Source of the DNA: Cudoniella acicularis
Taxonomy: Eukaryota; Ascomycota; Leotiomycetes; Helotiales; Helotiaceae
Assembly (NCBI GenBank): GCA_013054445.1
Contig: JAAMPI010001834.1
Span: forward strand, 1-10,070
Reading direction: 5' to 3'
DNA: 10,070 bases
Shown here: piece by piece, positions 1 through 7,885 of the stretch
Layout: every line of letters begins with the position of its first letter
How positions within the stretch are numbered: the stretch's first letter is position 1
The notes under the pieces: model-generated
What the model was told of the DNA's origin: nothing
Database searches by the model: none
Seen by the model: only the letters and a program-made list of their open reading frames with translations
Translations under genes and position numbers: made by a program

Positions 1-1139
1 TTTGTGGAATGCTGGAGTGAATCTCTCTCCTACCTATGAGAAAGATTACGCGGTTTTGTTGCACATCAGCTCGGTTACAATTTCTTTCCACTCTTTAAAG
101 GTTCTGCAGCGAGTTTATTGTTCTTAAAAGTAAGAAGAAGATTTTACGAAGATTCCACATGGGAAGAAGTCTTGGAGATATATATATATATAGGAGTTTA
201 AAGGTGGCAATGGTAACGCTTGTTGAAGACTCCTTTTGAAAAATATAGGCAGGGAGCTGGTGATATGAGGCGCTGCTAACAAACTTTTTGTAAACCTGAA
301 GAGTTCATTACCGGGGGAAAGGGGGCGGTACTTACTCATTTACTTCCTTTTGCGGTTAAAAAGGCACTTCTCAGCGGAGTTAAAAGTTTAAACCTAGCAA
401 TAGTGGCTTGTTATTCCGTGCGTTAAATTAGGTGGATTATGGAATTGTGTAGTCTCTTATGTGGGGGAGTTTGCTATGTTTACTTCCTCACGTTGAATCT
501 CTTAATTTTTACGTTCGGGGACCAAAATTGGAGACTCCTGGACTGAACGTCTAAAGTTAGAGAGTCGCTGGTGTTTCTGGCACTTGCACACCTAGTGCTA
601 AATCTTGATTCTACTTATCCCTTTTCCTTTCTCTATTTTCATAGCGGCTTTCTGTTTCCTTTCTCGCTGTCCTTTTTTCGAACAGCTTAGTGACGCGCTT
701 CGTTAAAAAAGGACCATGAATGCGGAATACTATGCCGAACTTTAGTGAAAGGTAGTAAAGTGGCTACTGATCTATTCTTCAATCATCTCCATCTGGATAA
801 AGGAACTCGATATGTTTTCTAAGTGTAGGAAAATCTTCTAAATAAAAAGGGGGGTAGCAATAGATACATACCTATTCCCCGCTATCCATGCCTCGTGTAG
901 GCCCGATGTCTTGTGTTTGATGGCTGACTTGATTTTTTTACCACGGCAAGATGATCCGTTTCTAGTATGTGCTAGAAGACATGCCGCTCTCGGAGTCATC
1001 TCCTTTTGCAGGATATAAGTGTATGATCCCCCTCCTGTACCTTTCTCCAGATTTCTTCGCCATGTACTAACAATCTAAACATTCCTTAATTACGCATTTC
1101 GATTCACCTCTCTTTGCTTCTTCAAAGCTCATTGATCGT
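1..1139. other. AT-rich intergenic stretch, no gene seen
   Basis: No reading frame longer than about 70 codons is present, and none shows family-like sequence. The stretch contains a TA dinucleotide run near its start and a pyrimidine-rich segment at about 620-680. A small inverted repeat lies at about 962-980, with arms TTCTAG and CTAGAA around a 6-nt spacer. It may include the flank of a gene outside the window. I see no tRNA-like fold and no splice-signal series that suggests hidden exons. Confidence 0.5.
179..192. repeat. (TA)7 microsatellite
   Basis: Seven uninterrupted TA units lie in AT-rich intergenic DNA. There is no gene close enough for it to act as a credible TATA element, so it is most simply a neutral microsatellite. 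Confidence 0.8.
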
Positions 1140-1276
1140 TTGAATGACAATCTAGACTGGATCCCAATAGAAATGCCAGCATCATCTCTGAATTTGCGAC
1201 TCGGAAAAGGCTTCCTGGGTTTCAGGGCTATGAAAGTAATTAAGAGGCAAGATGTCGATGTTGAAGATAGGTATTG

Positions 1277-1535
1277 CTCAACTCCTCAGATTCTCAGCGT
1301 TTTCTTACTGTCTATGATCTCTATGATTCATTCCATGTCAATATGCACAGATCACTCACTTCAAAAGCCAAAGCATTAGAAGTCAGAAAAACCTTCTTCT
1401 CAAGCAGCGAGTAGGTGTTCCTCAACTCTCTCACACAATCATACTCCCTGTAACTTACTCTATGATTCATTCCACGTATTCTCAAGTCAGCACACATCTC
1501 ACTCACATCAAAAAGTCAAAGCAATAATTTTTAGA
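1277..1535. repeat. Degenerate tandem duplication, unit about 140 bp
   Basis: Two adjacent, diverged copies are visible. Both begin with CTCAACTC (1277 and 1421), and both continue with CTATGATTCATTCCA (1321 and 1460), a run of TCACTCAC-like sequence, and a TCAAAA..AAAGCA segment (about 1361 and 1508). The offset drifts from 144 to 139 bp, so small indels have accumulated. Copy B has about 8 extra bases inside the shared core. The short plus-strand frame at 1140-1379 runs into copy A but resembles no protein I know. No terminal inverted repeats or target-site duplications are evident, so I call it a plain tandem duplication and not a mobile element. Confidence 0.6.
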
Positions 1536-1540
1536 CGCAG

Positions 1541-1558
1541 TTTATTGAGTTATTTATT
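1541..1558 (-). terminator. Candidate poly(A) signals of the secreted LPMO-like gene
   Basis: On the minus strand two AATAAA hexamers occur within 18 bp (complement of TTTATT at 1553-1558 and 1541-1546), about 190-205 nt beyond the TAG stop of the gene at 1747-3054. That distance is plausible for a fungal 3' UTR. The surrounding DNA is AT-rich, so chance occurrence is possible. Confidence 0.35.
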
Positions 1559-1746
1559 TAAAGAAGCGATTTCATTTTCTCGCCCCTAAATTATCAGGGA
1601 ATCAATGAATATATACTGTATGTTCAAGTCCGTCAACGCCTAAACTCCAAATACCGGGGTATATTCCTGCCATTTAGACTCCCAAATGCCGTTTTCAATG
1701 CAAGTTTGCGCCAGCGCGCCCTCTATTCCCTTCCATCACCAACACC

Positions 1747-3054
1747 CTAGTCCAAATTGACCCAACGTCCCCGAATAGCCACCTTGCTTGACTCCCCTGC
1801 AGCTCGTGCGCTGAGGAAAGGTGTGACGGCTGGACGGCCAGTGGGAGCCGCGTTTGATTTTTGTTGTGCAGATGTGGTGATGGTGCTGTTCTGGGGGGTT
1901 GAGCTCGAGCTGGAGAGTGGTACGTATGATTGGGCCAGAGTCGAGCTTGCGATGGCGGGTTGAGTGGAAGGGTTGACTGTCGTGGTGACGGTTACCGTGA
2001 CGAAGGCAACGCCAGGAACGGAGCTGCTGGTGGGAACGGTGACTGCTGATGATACTCCGGTGCTTGTTACTCCTGATTGACTGGTCGTTGGTGCTGCTGA
2101 TCCTCCCTGAGCCGATGAGGCTGGTGCTGTGCCAGACGGGGCGCTCGAGGAGAATAAAGTCGCTTGAGCCTGGAGAACAGGCGTTGCTGTGGGGTCAACC
2201 ATGAAGGCTGTCTTCATATGAGCTTCCACTGCCCTGCTTGTGACACTCTGCGAGCTGTCGAAATCTCCAGCTGGTGGGAGTGGTTCGGAAATCATCTTAA
2301 TATCCATGCATGCTGTAAAGTCTTCGACGGTCTCAATAGCACCGGTTGAGTTATTCATAACAGGATATTCCCAGACCCAGTAGAGAGTGTAAGTACCAGA
2401 AGTTCCGGCATCAGCAGGAAGCTGAACATCGGTTTGGCATGGAACTTCGCTTTCTGGACCTTGTACCTCTGTCATTCGAGCCAGAGAGTCAGGGGAGCCC
2501 ACCCTATATTGATAGCATTGACCGTCATCAAAGTACCGAGTCGCCAGGAGTTTGCCGCGTTTGTCACCTCCAGTTCCTGCTGCGTTCCAGACCCGGTGAA
2601 TTCCCAAATATGTATCGTTGTCTGATGGTTGCTTCGTACCGTAGACGTAAACTGTGCCGTTGCCCGCCGGTCTTACTGGCTGTGATGGGGTATTTGGGGG
2701 AAGGGCAGCGTCAGTCAATGTGACATGTCCGTTTTCTTCGTACCGTAGAGCGATGAAGTCCTGTGGAGCCGCTTCAAGCATACCGTATCCAGCCGTATAA
2801 TTTCCGATGTTTTGAGAGCTCTTACACATTGGTGCTCCTGCCTCGACTTGGATTTCGTAGGTATCATCGTCGTTTGTATTCCAACCGGGGAGTCTTGGTG
2901 CATAACCTCGCATGTAACCCGAAGGACCAACTAATGTTCCATTCGAGGCGATTCGCCGGATCTCATCGATCCAGGTATGTGCTTGAATTGTTGTGGCGCA
3001 AGTAAGCAGCCAGATGGCTGCGATACCTGCTTTGGTCGAAATCGTGGCTCTCAT
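1747..3054 (-). CDS. Secreted LPMO-like protein (DUF7492-type) with mature N-terminal His and Ser/Thr-rich tail
   Basis: This is a single-exon gene of 435 codons. Residues 1-25 form a signal peptide (basic start, hydrophobic IAAIWLLTCA core, cleavage after IQA), so the mature protein would begin HTWIDE with His26 first. The folded domain spans about 26-255 and contains GHVTL (His110), four Cys (77, 180, 206, 249; possibly two disulfides) and the WVWEYP strand. From about 255 the chain becomes a Ser/Thr/Ala/Pro-rich tail to about 405, probably O-glycosylated. There is no hydrophobic C-terminal GPI signal. The pattern matches fungal secreted proteins that I recall being grouped as DUF7492 and described as LPMO-like. 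His26 plus His110 would be a candidate copper His-brace, but polysaccharide oxidation is inferred, not shown. The open frame extends upstream to 3180; I chose the Met at 3054 because it directly precedes the signal peptide and the upstream residues would bury it. Confidence 0.85.
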   Translation of the reverse strand: MRATISTKAGIAAIWLLTCATTIQAHTWIDEIRRIASNGTLVGPSGYMRGYAPRLPGWNTNDDDTYEIQVEAGAPMCKSSQNIGNYTAGYGMLEAAPQDFIALRYEENGHVTLTDAALPPNTPSQPVRPAGNGTVYVYGTKQPSDNDTYLGIHRVWNAAGTGGDKRGKLLATRYFDDGQCYQYRVGSPDSLARMTEVQGPESEVPCQTDVQLPADAGTSGTYTLYWVWEYPVMNNSTGAIETVEDFTACMDIKMISEPLPPAGDFDSSQSVTSRAVEAHMKTAFMVDPTATPVLQAQATLFSSSAPSGTAPASSAQGGSAAPTTSQSGVTSTGVSSAVTVPTSSSVPGVAFVTVTVTTTVNPSTQPAIASSTLAQSYVPLSSSSSTPQNSTITTSAQQKSNAAPTGRPAVTPFLSARAAGESSKVAIRGRWVNLD

Positions 3055-3250
3055 CGTGTATGTGTTCGGTGTTGTCTGTGTATTATTTTCTGACTCGCCT
3101 GCGAGTATGAACTTTTTTTGGGATATGGTTGTGGATTTGGGGGTTCGAAGTGTTGTGAGGAGCGGCGAAAGAGTAGGCAACGAAAATTATTAAATAGACA
3201 TATAAAGAGCAATCAGCGCTGCTGAGCAATAGAAAAGACAGAGTCAAGAA

Positions 3251-3470
3251 CAATGGTCATTGTGAATGGGATTGTTTGCCGTTGTCCATTGTTCAATGGG
3301 AGGCTCAATAGCCAAATCATCCATTGAACACAAAGGTGATGTGACTATAAGGAACAAAGAAGAGGCGAAAAATCATGAAGAGACAGGGAAGAGCTCAGAA
3401 AGAAAACCACGATTGCGAGTCTAAATTGAAACAATGATATGGAACTAAAACATTGCAACGGATACCATTG
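3251..3470. promoter_or_regulatory. Cluster of CATTG/CAATG motifs upstream of the LPMO-like gene
   Basis: Eight CATTG or CAATG pentamers occur in 220 bp, at 3251, 3258, 3287, 3294, 3322, 3432, 3451 and 3466. Several extend to ACAATG/CATTGT, the core recognised by HMG-box (SOX/MATA_HMG-type) factors. Two form a head-to-head pair, ACAATG-GT-CATTGT (3250-3263). The cluster lies 200-420 bp upstream of the ATG at 3054, in promoter position. Binding is inferred from motif similarity only. Confidence 0.35.
3290..3330. repeat. 10-bp perfect inverted repeat
   Basis: TGTTCAATGG at 3290-3299 is the exact reverse complement of CCATTGAACA at 3321-3330, with a 21-nt spacer. It lies inside the CATTG cluster and could be a paired protein-binding site or a weak hairpin. 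There is no T-tract or other bacterial-terminator feature. Confidence 0.6.
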
Positions 3471-3485
3471 TCCTGGCCAGCATCG

Positions 3486-3504
3486 ACTCACTGCTTGAGT
3501 GAGT
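3486..3504. repeat. Short hairpin-capable inverted repeat
   Basis: ACTCACT and AGTGAGT flank the 5-nt loop GCTTG. The stem is only 7 bp, so a chance origin is quite possible. Confidence 0.4.
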
Positions 3505-4980
3505 GCGATAAGGAGCATCGACGTCCTATGGTCGGGCCTTAGCGAGGGGTTGTTGGGTTTCGCTTTTCTGGGGTTGAACCAGGGGCCACCACACGACTCG
3601 GCAGAATTCTGTCAACCTCAAACCAGCACCAGTCAAAGCCTCGAAGTCCAGAAGATGAGATGCAGATGCTTGCCGGTACTCCATGTCCCAGGTTCCAGCC
3701 ACGCTGCCTGTATCCCATCCACTGGATGGCGAGGCTGAACTGTGGCGCGTAACCAGAAGACACGCGCAACCGCGAGGACCTAGAGTGACATTCAAGCGCT
3801 TGGTTGAGATTGCAATTGCCAAGTCGTGCCACCACCTCCGCAGGCTTGGGAAACAGATGTAAAGGCCTGGATGGTTGCGACTTGCAAGAATAGCGACACA
3901 ATGCTTACCGACCAAAGGCCCTGCTGCTTGATGCCCTTCCCAGGCCTGCCTACGGGTTATCAACACCAGAAGGCAGCTCCGGCCGATGTCTGCTCCCACA
4001 CTTGTCTCAGGCTCCATTGACACGCGAGAGATTGCGCAGATTCGGACGGCAGTCGATAATCGAGACCCTGCGGGAGATGTTGTGCGGTATGGAGCTTGGG
4101 CTCAACGCTCGAGCAGCGGCTGCAGATATGACATCCAAGTAGATGTGTATTTTGGCTCATTGCAGAGCGCATTGCATTGCGGTTTTCGTGTTTCGGATCA
4201 TCATGGCGTGCCCAGAGATTGTGACCAGAACAACGCGACCCTGTCTGCCCAGCACCTTTCGGATCTTGGGTGGGCACTTTTGAGTGTTCTCCACAGCTCT
4301 CCAGGAGCCCGCGAAGACGTGTTCGTGTTTTTTGTTTCGATATGATGTGCTGTTGTGGGGAAGCCTGGAGCTCGCAGAATTTCAGAAACATTTGAGTGGA
4401 GGGGAGCGCACAGCGCCCGGGCCACCGCATTTTAGCGAGCTTCAAAGTCACCTCCCCTTCACCTTCGCAGTGTAACGACCACCAGTCCTTCTGTAACCAC
4501 GTAATCAACCCCCTTCTCCCCCCCCCCCCCGATTCTCGTCTTTGGAAATACCGTGGGCTATCACCCGCGCGCTTTCTGAGCCGACCATTTGGCGCATCCG
4601 CCCCGGTGTGTCGTCTCACAGACCTACTGCCTATTCACCAGCCGCTTCTGACACCCGAGCAGCTCCTCGATCCAAATCGCTGGGAGAGATGCTGCGTACT
4701 TTTGAGCAGTAAAGCACCAGTATGTACCGCATTTACCATTCAACTTCCTCCCCCCCCACTTCCATCTCTTTCCTAAGACCCGCCTTGGACTGCGGGGATG
4801 TTGATCGAAATGTACAAGTACCAGCCGGAGTGTCTCAGAACTGTGCATGTTCATCCCCTCAGCAGACCCTACTCCTTGGTGCGACATCAACTGCTTGATC
4901 ATCTTCATATATCCAGTACAGTAGCAACTTTATTCTACTCTATCTGCTAATCAAGAAAAAAGTCCTGCTCAATACTACCT
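3505..4980. other. GC-richer intergenic region, no convincing gene
   Basis: Overlapping open frames of 60-220 codons occur on both strands, including minus 3526-4023, minus 3960-4619 and plus 3986-4345. Their translations are rich in Cys, His, Trp, Gln and Arg with no domain pattern, as expected when GC-rich DNA lacks stops by chance. The base composition is visibly GC-richer than 1-1100 or 6040-6520. From about 4440 it becomes pyrimidine-rich, which suggests that the distal part is promoter and 5' leader of the MBL gene at 5001. A rapidly evolving or non-coding transcript cannot be excluded. Confidence 0.4.
4518..4530. repeat. C13 homopolymer in a pyrimidine-rich tract
   Basis: Thirteen consecutive C residues sit inside a CT-rich stretch about 470 bp upstream of the MBL gene. 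A second run of eight C occurs at 4750-4757. Pyrimidine tracts are common in filamentous-fungal promoters. Long C runs are also prone to length errors in assemblies. Confidence 0.75.
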
Positions 4981-4986
4981 ATGTAG
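4981..4986 (+). promoter_or_regulatory. Start-stop element (ATGTAG) before the MBL gene
   Basis: An ATG followed at once by TAG lies 14 nt ahead of the main ATG at 5001. If the transcript starts upstream of it, it forms the shortest possible uORF, a type known to hold ribosomes at the start and reduce flow to the main frame. Its context is weak (C at -3), while the main ATG has A at -3 and G at +4, so leaky scanning would be expected. A CATATATC element at about 4905-4912 is a possible TATA-like site. A longer candidate uORF of about 46 codons begins at 4810. The transcript start is unknown. Confidence 0.3.
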
Positions 4987-5000
4987 AGACGTCGCGGAAA

Positions 5001-6035
5001 ATGGCCGACTCAGTCCCCAGCACAAGCTTCACCTGCCAGCGTGTTAACAAAACAACCTTTGTGATTATTGAAGACGACAATTATGGGGAACAACCCTACA
5101 TATATGTCAAAGTCTACCCGGCCCATCTTATCATCACTGACACGGGCTGCAACGCTCCTCGATCAAAAGAAGCTTCTCTTATCTCCTTACGCAAATACAT
5201 TGAGACCTTTCCACATCCTATCAATGGGGGTCAAAGCTTGAATCCTAACGGTGCTAAAGACTATGTAATCATTTGTTCACATTGTCACTACGACCATATC
5301 CTGGGAATCTCGCAGTTTGTGAGAACGCAACCAGCCATAGTTGCCTCTGCTTTCGATAAGTCTTTTATCCTTGAGGACCTGCCAAAACATTCTTTGTGCA
5401 AGTACCTCAACGTTCCTACCCCTAGCTACAAAGTTTCTCATTGGGTACGACACCTGGAATCTCTAAACCTATCAGACACTTCCTTTCGCATCCAATTTCT
5501 CCACGTTCCTGGCCATACTCCGGACTCACTCGCTTGGTATGATATTGATGAGCATCACCTCTACGTTGGTGATACCTTCTACGAGCAGCACCGAAGTGTT
5601 AAAGTTCCCCCGCTACCAGATGATGCTGATTCAATTCCGGGATTGCCAGAAACCCAAGGTGCGGTCATCATCCCGGATGAAGGTGGAAACTGGATTCAGT
5701 ACATGTCTTCACTTGATGTTCTTCTTTCGTTTGTCCGGCACCAGAACCAGGAGCTAAGATGCCAACATGGCCTTAGCCATAATCCCATGCTCAGAGTCAA
5801 AGTTGGTTGTGGTCATTTAACACACAACGCCGATGCTGAACAAACCATTCTTGAAGTGCAGGGGTTGTTTGAGCGCATAATTGCAGGCGAAGTGCCTGTT
5901 GAGGCGAGCCAAGAAAAGAGAGGCGTCATATATGACTACTGGATTGAGGGCAAGGGGTCAAAATACAGCGTGCTGGCTCCCCGACATCTTGCTGAAGAGG
6001 CTAGAAAGCATTTCCATCCACCCAAGTCTGGGTAG
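5001..6035 (+). CDS. Metallo-beta-lactamase-fold metallohydrolase
   Basis: This is an intact single-exon gene of 344 codons. The N-terminal strands run to ITDTGC (Asp47). The signature SHCHYDH supplies His94, His96, Asp98 and His99. It is followed by VPGHTPDS (His172), YVGDTFYE (Asp191) and CGHLTH (His272). This is the complete ligand set of a dinuclear-metal MBL hydrolase, so catalytic competence is likely. The length suits a one-domain MBL protein with a fungal-type insert (about 195-260) before the last His. There is no signal peptide or transmembrane segment, so it is probably cytosolic. The substrate cannot be read from the sequence; lactonase, thioesterase or glyoxalase-type chemistry all occur in this fold. 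The start at 5001 has good Kozak context (AAAATGG). The neighbouring genes give no pathway hint. Confidence 0.9.
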   Translation: MADSVPSTSFTCQRVNKTTFVIIEDDNYGEQPYIYVKVYPAHLIITDTGCNAPRSKEASLISLRKYIETFPHPINGGQSLNPNGAKDYVIICSHCHYDHILGISQFVRTQPAIVASAFDKSFILEDLPKHSLCKYLNVPTPSYKVSHWVRHLESLNLSDTSFRIQFLHVPGHTPDSLAWYDIDEHHLYVGDTFYEQHRSVKVPPLPDDADSIPGLPETQGAVIIPDEGGNWIQYMSSLDVLLSFVRHQNQELRCQHGLSHNPMLRVKVGCGHLTHNADAEQTILEVQGLFERIIAGEVPVEASQEKRGVIYDYWIEGKGSKYSVLAPRHLAEEARKHFHPPKSG

Positions 6036-6520
6036 GCATTGTGCATAAATTGAAGACCCTCGGCTTCCGGATCGGTCTGAATTTGGTACACTAGGGAGAT
6101 CGCCCACTAAAGCACAAAACCTTGATAAGCCTACGGTTAGAGTATTTCTGCAAAAATTATCACCCAAAAAAACAATGGAGGAGTTTTTCTGTTATGTCGT
6201 CCTTGTCCAAGCAATTGCGTCGCGCTTTTGCTGGTGTAGCATATCAAGACTGGGCAAACACATAGCGACCTGGGATCCTGTAATGTCACTCCTATTTCGG
6301 ATACGAGTATCAGGATTCTGACTGGATTGGCATATGTTATATTCAGGACTATTCTAGGCATGTTTGACTTTTATAACATTCGTATCAACATCAGCCACTC
6401 CGAAAACTCTTTTCTTCTTTTTGCCTTAAACAGCACCACAATTCTGAACAGAAAACACCTCTTGGCCACTGAGATCTGTCCGGCAAACATATATCCCTTT
6501 CAAGAGTATATGGCCTGGAA
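6036..6520. other. Intergenic region between convergent genes, no gene seen
   Basis: This stretch holds the 3' flanks of the plus-strand MBL gene and the minus-strand membrane-protein pseudogene. Short open frames on both strands (about 70-90 codons) cross it without recognisable sequence. It is AT-rich. No clear AATAAA follows the MBL stop; CATAAA at about 6043 is only a weak candidate. Confidence 0.5.
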
Positions 6521-7885
6521 TTATGGTTTGATTACCCTGTTAGGGTCTGCAAGCTCCAGCCGGCGAATTCTCTGCCTCAAAATCCCGCCTTGCAATTGAT
6601 CGTCCCAGGTATTGGAGCCTTTGTCAACGATCTCACCATATTGGACCTCCCTCGCTCCCACGCTCTTATTCAAATGTCTCGTGGATGCATTGGATCCTGT
6701 CCCTTCCAAGATGGCCGAGTTGAAGGCTTTTGCGACCTCCAAAGGATTCAACGACGTATCACGGCCAAGTTCCCAAAATCCGTAAAAGGTTGAAATGAAT
6801 ATCAGGACTCCAATAACCATGACTGCCAGTGCACCCGCAAGAAAATTATAATTCGACTTAAAGACTATAATGTTGGAAGTCTGCTCCATAATTATCACCT
6901 GGGGAATTGGGATGCCGTCATCGCCCTCGGGTGGAGTCAATGGCCAAGACTCATAATAAGTGGCATAAGAACTGCCGCTGGTTGTGTAGTTCAGCAGCGT
7001 GTACTTGGGATAGTTTAGAGTGGCTGATCGAAGGGAGCACCACTTCATCACCATAGTCCCGTTGCAGAAGTAGCCACCACTGCCTTGAATGGTGCCTTCC
7101 TGGATTCCTCCCCTATCTCTAAAAGAAGCCTGGCGCTCAGTGGTATACACAAGGCTGAAATCAATAAAAGAAATTTCTGGAAAAGGACTTCCCCCGCCAC
7201 CTGGGTATAAAGCTCCAACTTGCGTAGTTTCAGCGGCAGCCCATGTGAAGTTGGACTGGAATACCATGGTACTGTCGCTAACTCCTGGACTGGTTCCGTT
7301 GTTATTCCACGGTATCGTGTCTTCTGTGCAGTTGATAGCGAGCCCAGGGGCTTTGACTGTCCCGGAGCAGGTCCCGGAGCATCCAGAGAACGAAGTCGTG
7401 ATCTCTTCTCGCTTGATGTACGAGTCGACAATCTTTGCAAATGTGACATTAATCACATTTACTGCTTCTAAATCTTAGTTAGGTAATGCAAAAACTCCGG
7501 CGGTTGTGTATCCGTAAGGGATTTTCTGGGCAATGGGGGCAGTGATGCTAACGTTTCTGATGTCGGGTCCTGAAATGACAGTCGACGCACGTTGTAGCAA
7601 CGGTCTATTCAGCGCAATAGCTGAAGCGACTTTCGTAGCAAGTGCAACGGCGTTGGATCCACGACCAGAGCTAGCAGCACCCAGTATCGAGTCTCCTGAC
7701 TCCTAGTAATGACTGAGTTCCTTCAGGGTACCACCACGCAATACTTTTCGCCACCACTACGTAAAGTTGCTGGATCGAGTTTTCTGCGGCCTTTCGGAGG
7801 TGGGGAGCGCTCCGTCGAAGTAGCTTGGTGGGTTGGAAGAAAGTTGGGGGGGGGGGCCTCGTGGGCCCGCAATTTTGGAAAACAT
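6521..7885 (-). pseudogene. Fungal membrane protein with Cys-rich ectodomain, frame broken by three stops
   Basis: Read from the ATG at 7885, one frame of 455 codons runs to the TAA at 6521. It is interrupted by TAG at 7757-7759 (codon 43), TAG at 7703-7705 (codon 61) and TAA at 7475-7477 (codon 137). Sequence on both sides of each stop looks coding: WWRKVLRGGTLKELSHY, then GRGSNAVALATK and NRPLLQRAS, then APIAQKIPYGYT, then SGCSGTCSGTVKAPGL. The ectodomain carries several N-glycosylation sequons (NCT, NGT, NFT, NYT). One strong transmembrane helix lies at about residues 348-370, followed by a cytoplasmic tail with NPLEVAKAF and RRLELADPNRVIKP. This architecture matches a family of fungal membrane proteins of unknown function, some of which I recall being loosely labelled formylmethionine deformylase-like. 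No deformylase motif is visible. The longest uninterrupted part (6521-7474) has no early ATG. An 11-C run (minus strand) near codons 8-12 makes the N-terminus uncertain. Confidence 0.65.
7846..7856. repeat. G11 homopolymer (C11 on the minus strand)
   Basis: Eleven G residues lie within the presumed N-terminal coding part of the membrane-protein pseudogene, where they read as prolines on the minus strand. A length change here, real or from sequencing error, would shift the frame between the proposed ATG (7885) and the recognisable family sequence (from about 7756). Confidence 0.75.

Noticed and set aside
1140..1379. 79-codon plus-strand frame
   Set aside because: It ends inside the degenerate tandem duplication and resembles no known protein.
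3055..3180. N-terminal extension of the LPMO-like reading frame by 42 codons
   Set aside because: It would place the signal peptide at residue 43 and bury it. The Met at 3054 gives a standard secretory start and a mature N-terminal His.
3560..3600. tRNA-like GGTTGAACC segment
   Set aside because: No matching acceptor, D and anticodon arms can be drawn around it, and no other T-loop consensus was found in the window.
3526..4023. 165-codon minus-strand frame
   Set aside because: It overlaps another minus frame and a plus frame, has no family signal, and could not be supported as a gene.
3960..4619. 219-codon minus-strand frame
   Set aside because: It has no domain, no homology I recognise, and a Cys/His/Trp/Arg-rich composition typical of a chance frame in GC-rich DNA. 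It overlaps other open frames on the plus strand.
7089..7478. 129-codon plus-strand frame
   Set aside because: It is the antisense shadow of the Cys-rich ectodomain of the membrane-protein pseudogene.
7703..7759. Introns to explain the two TAG codons in the membrane-protein frame
   Set aside because: Any intron ending at these TAGs would remove family-like sequence (RGGTLKELSHY), and no consensus donor with a branch site lies at a suitable distance. Nonsense mutation is simpler.
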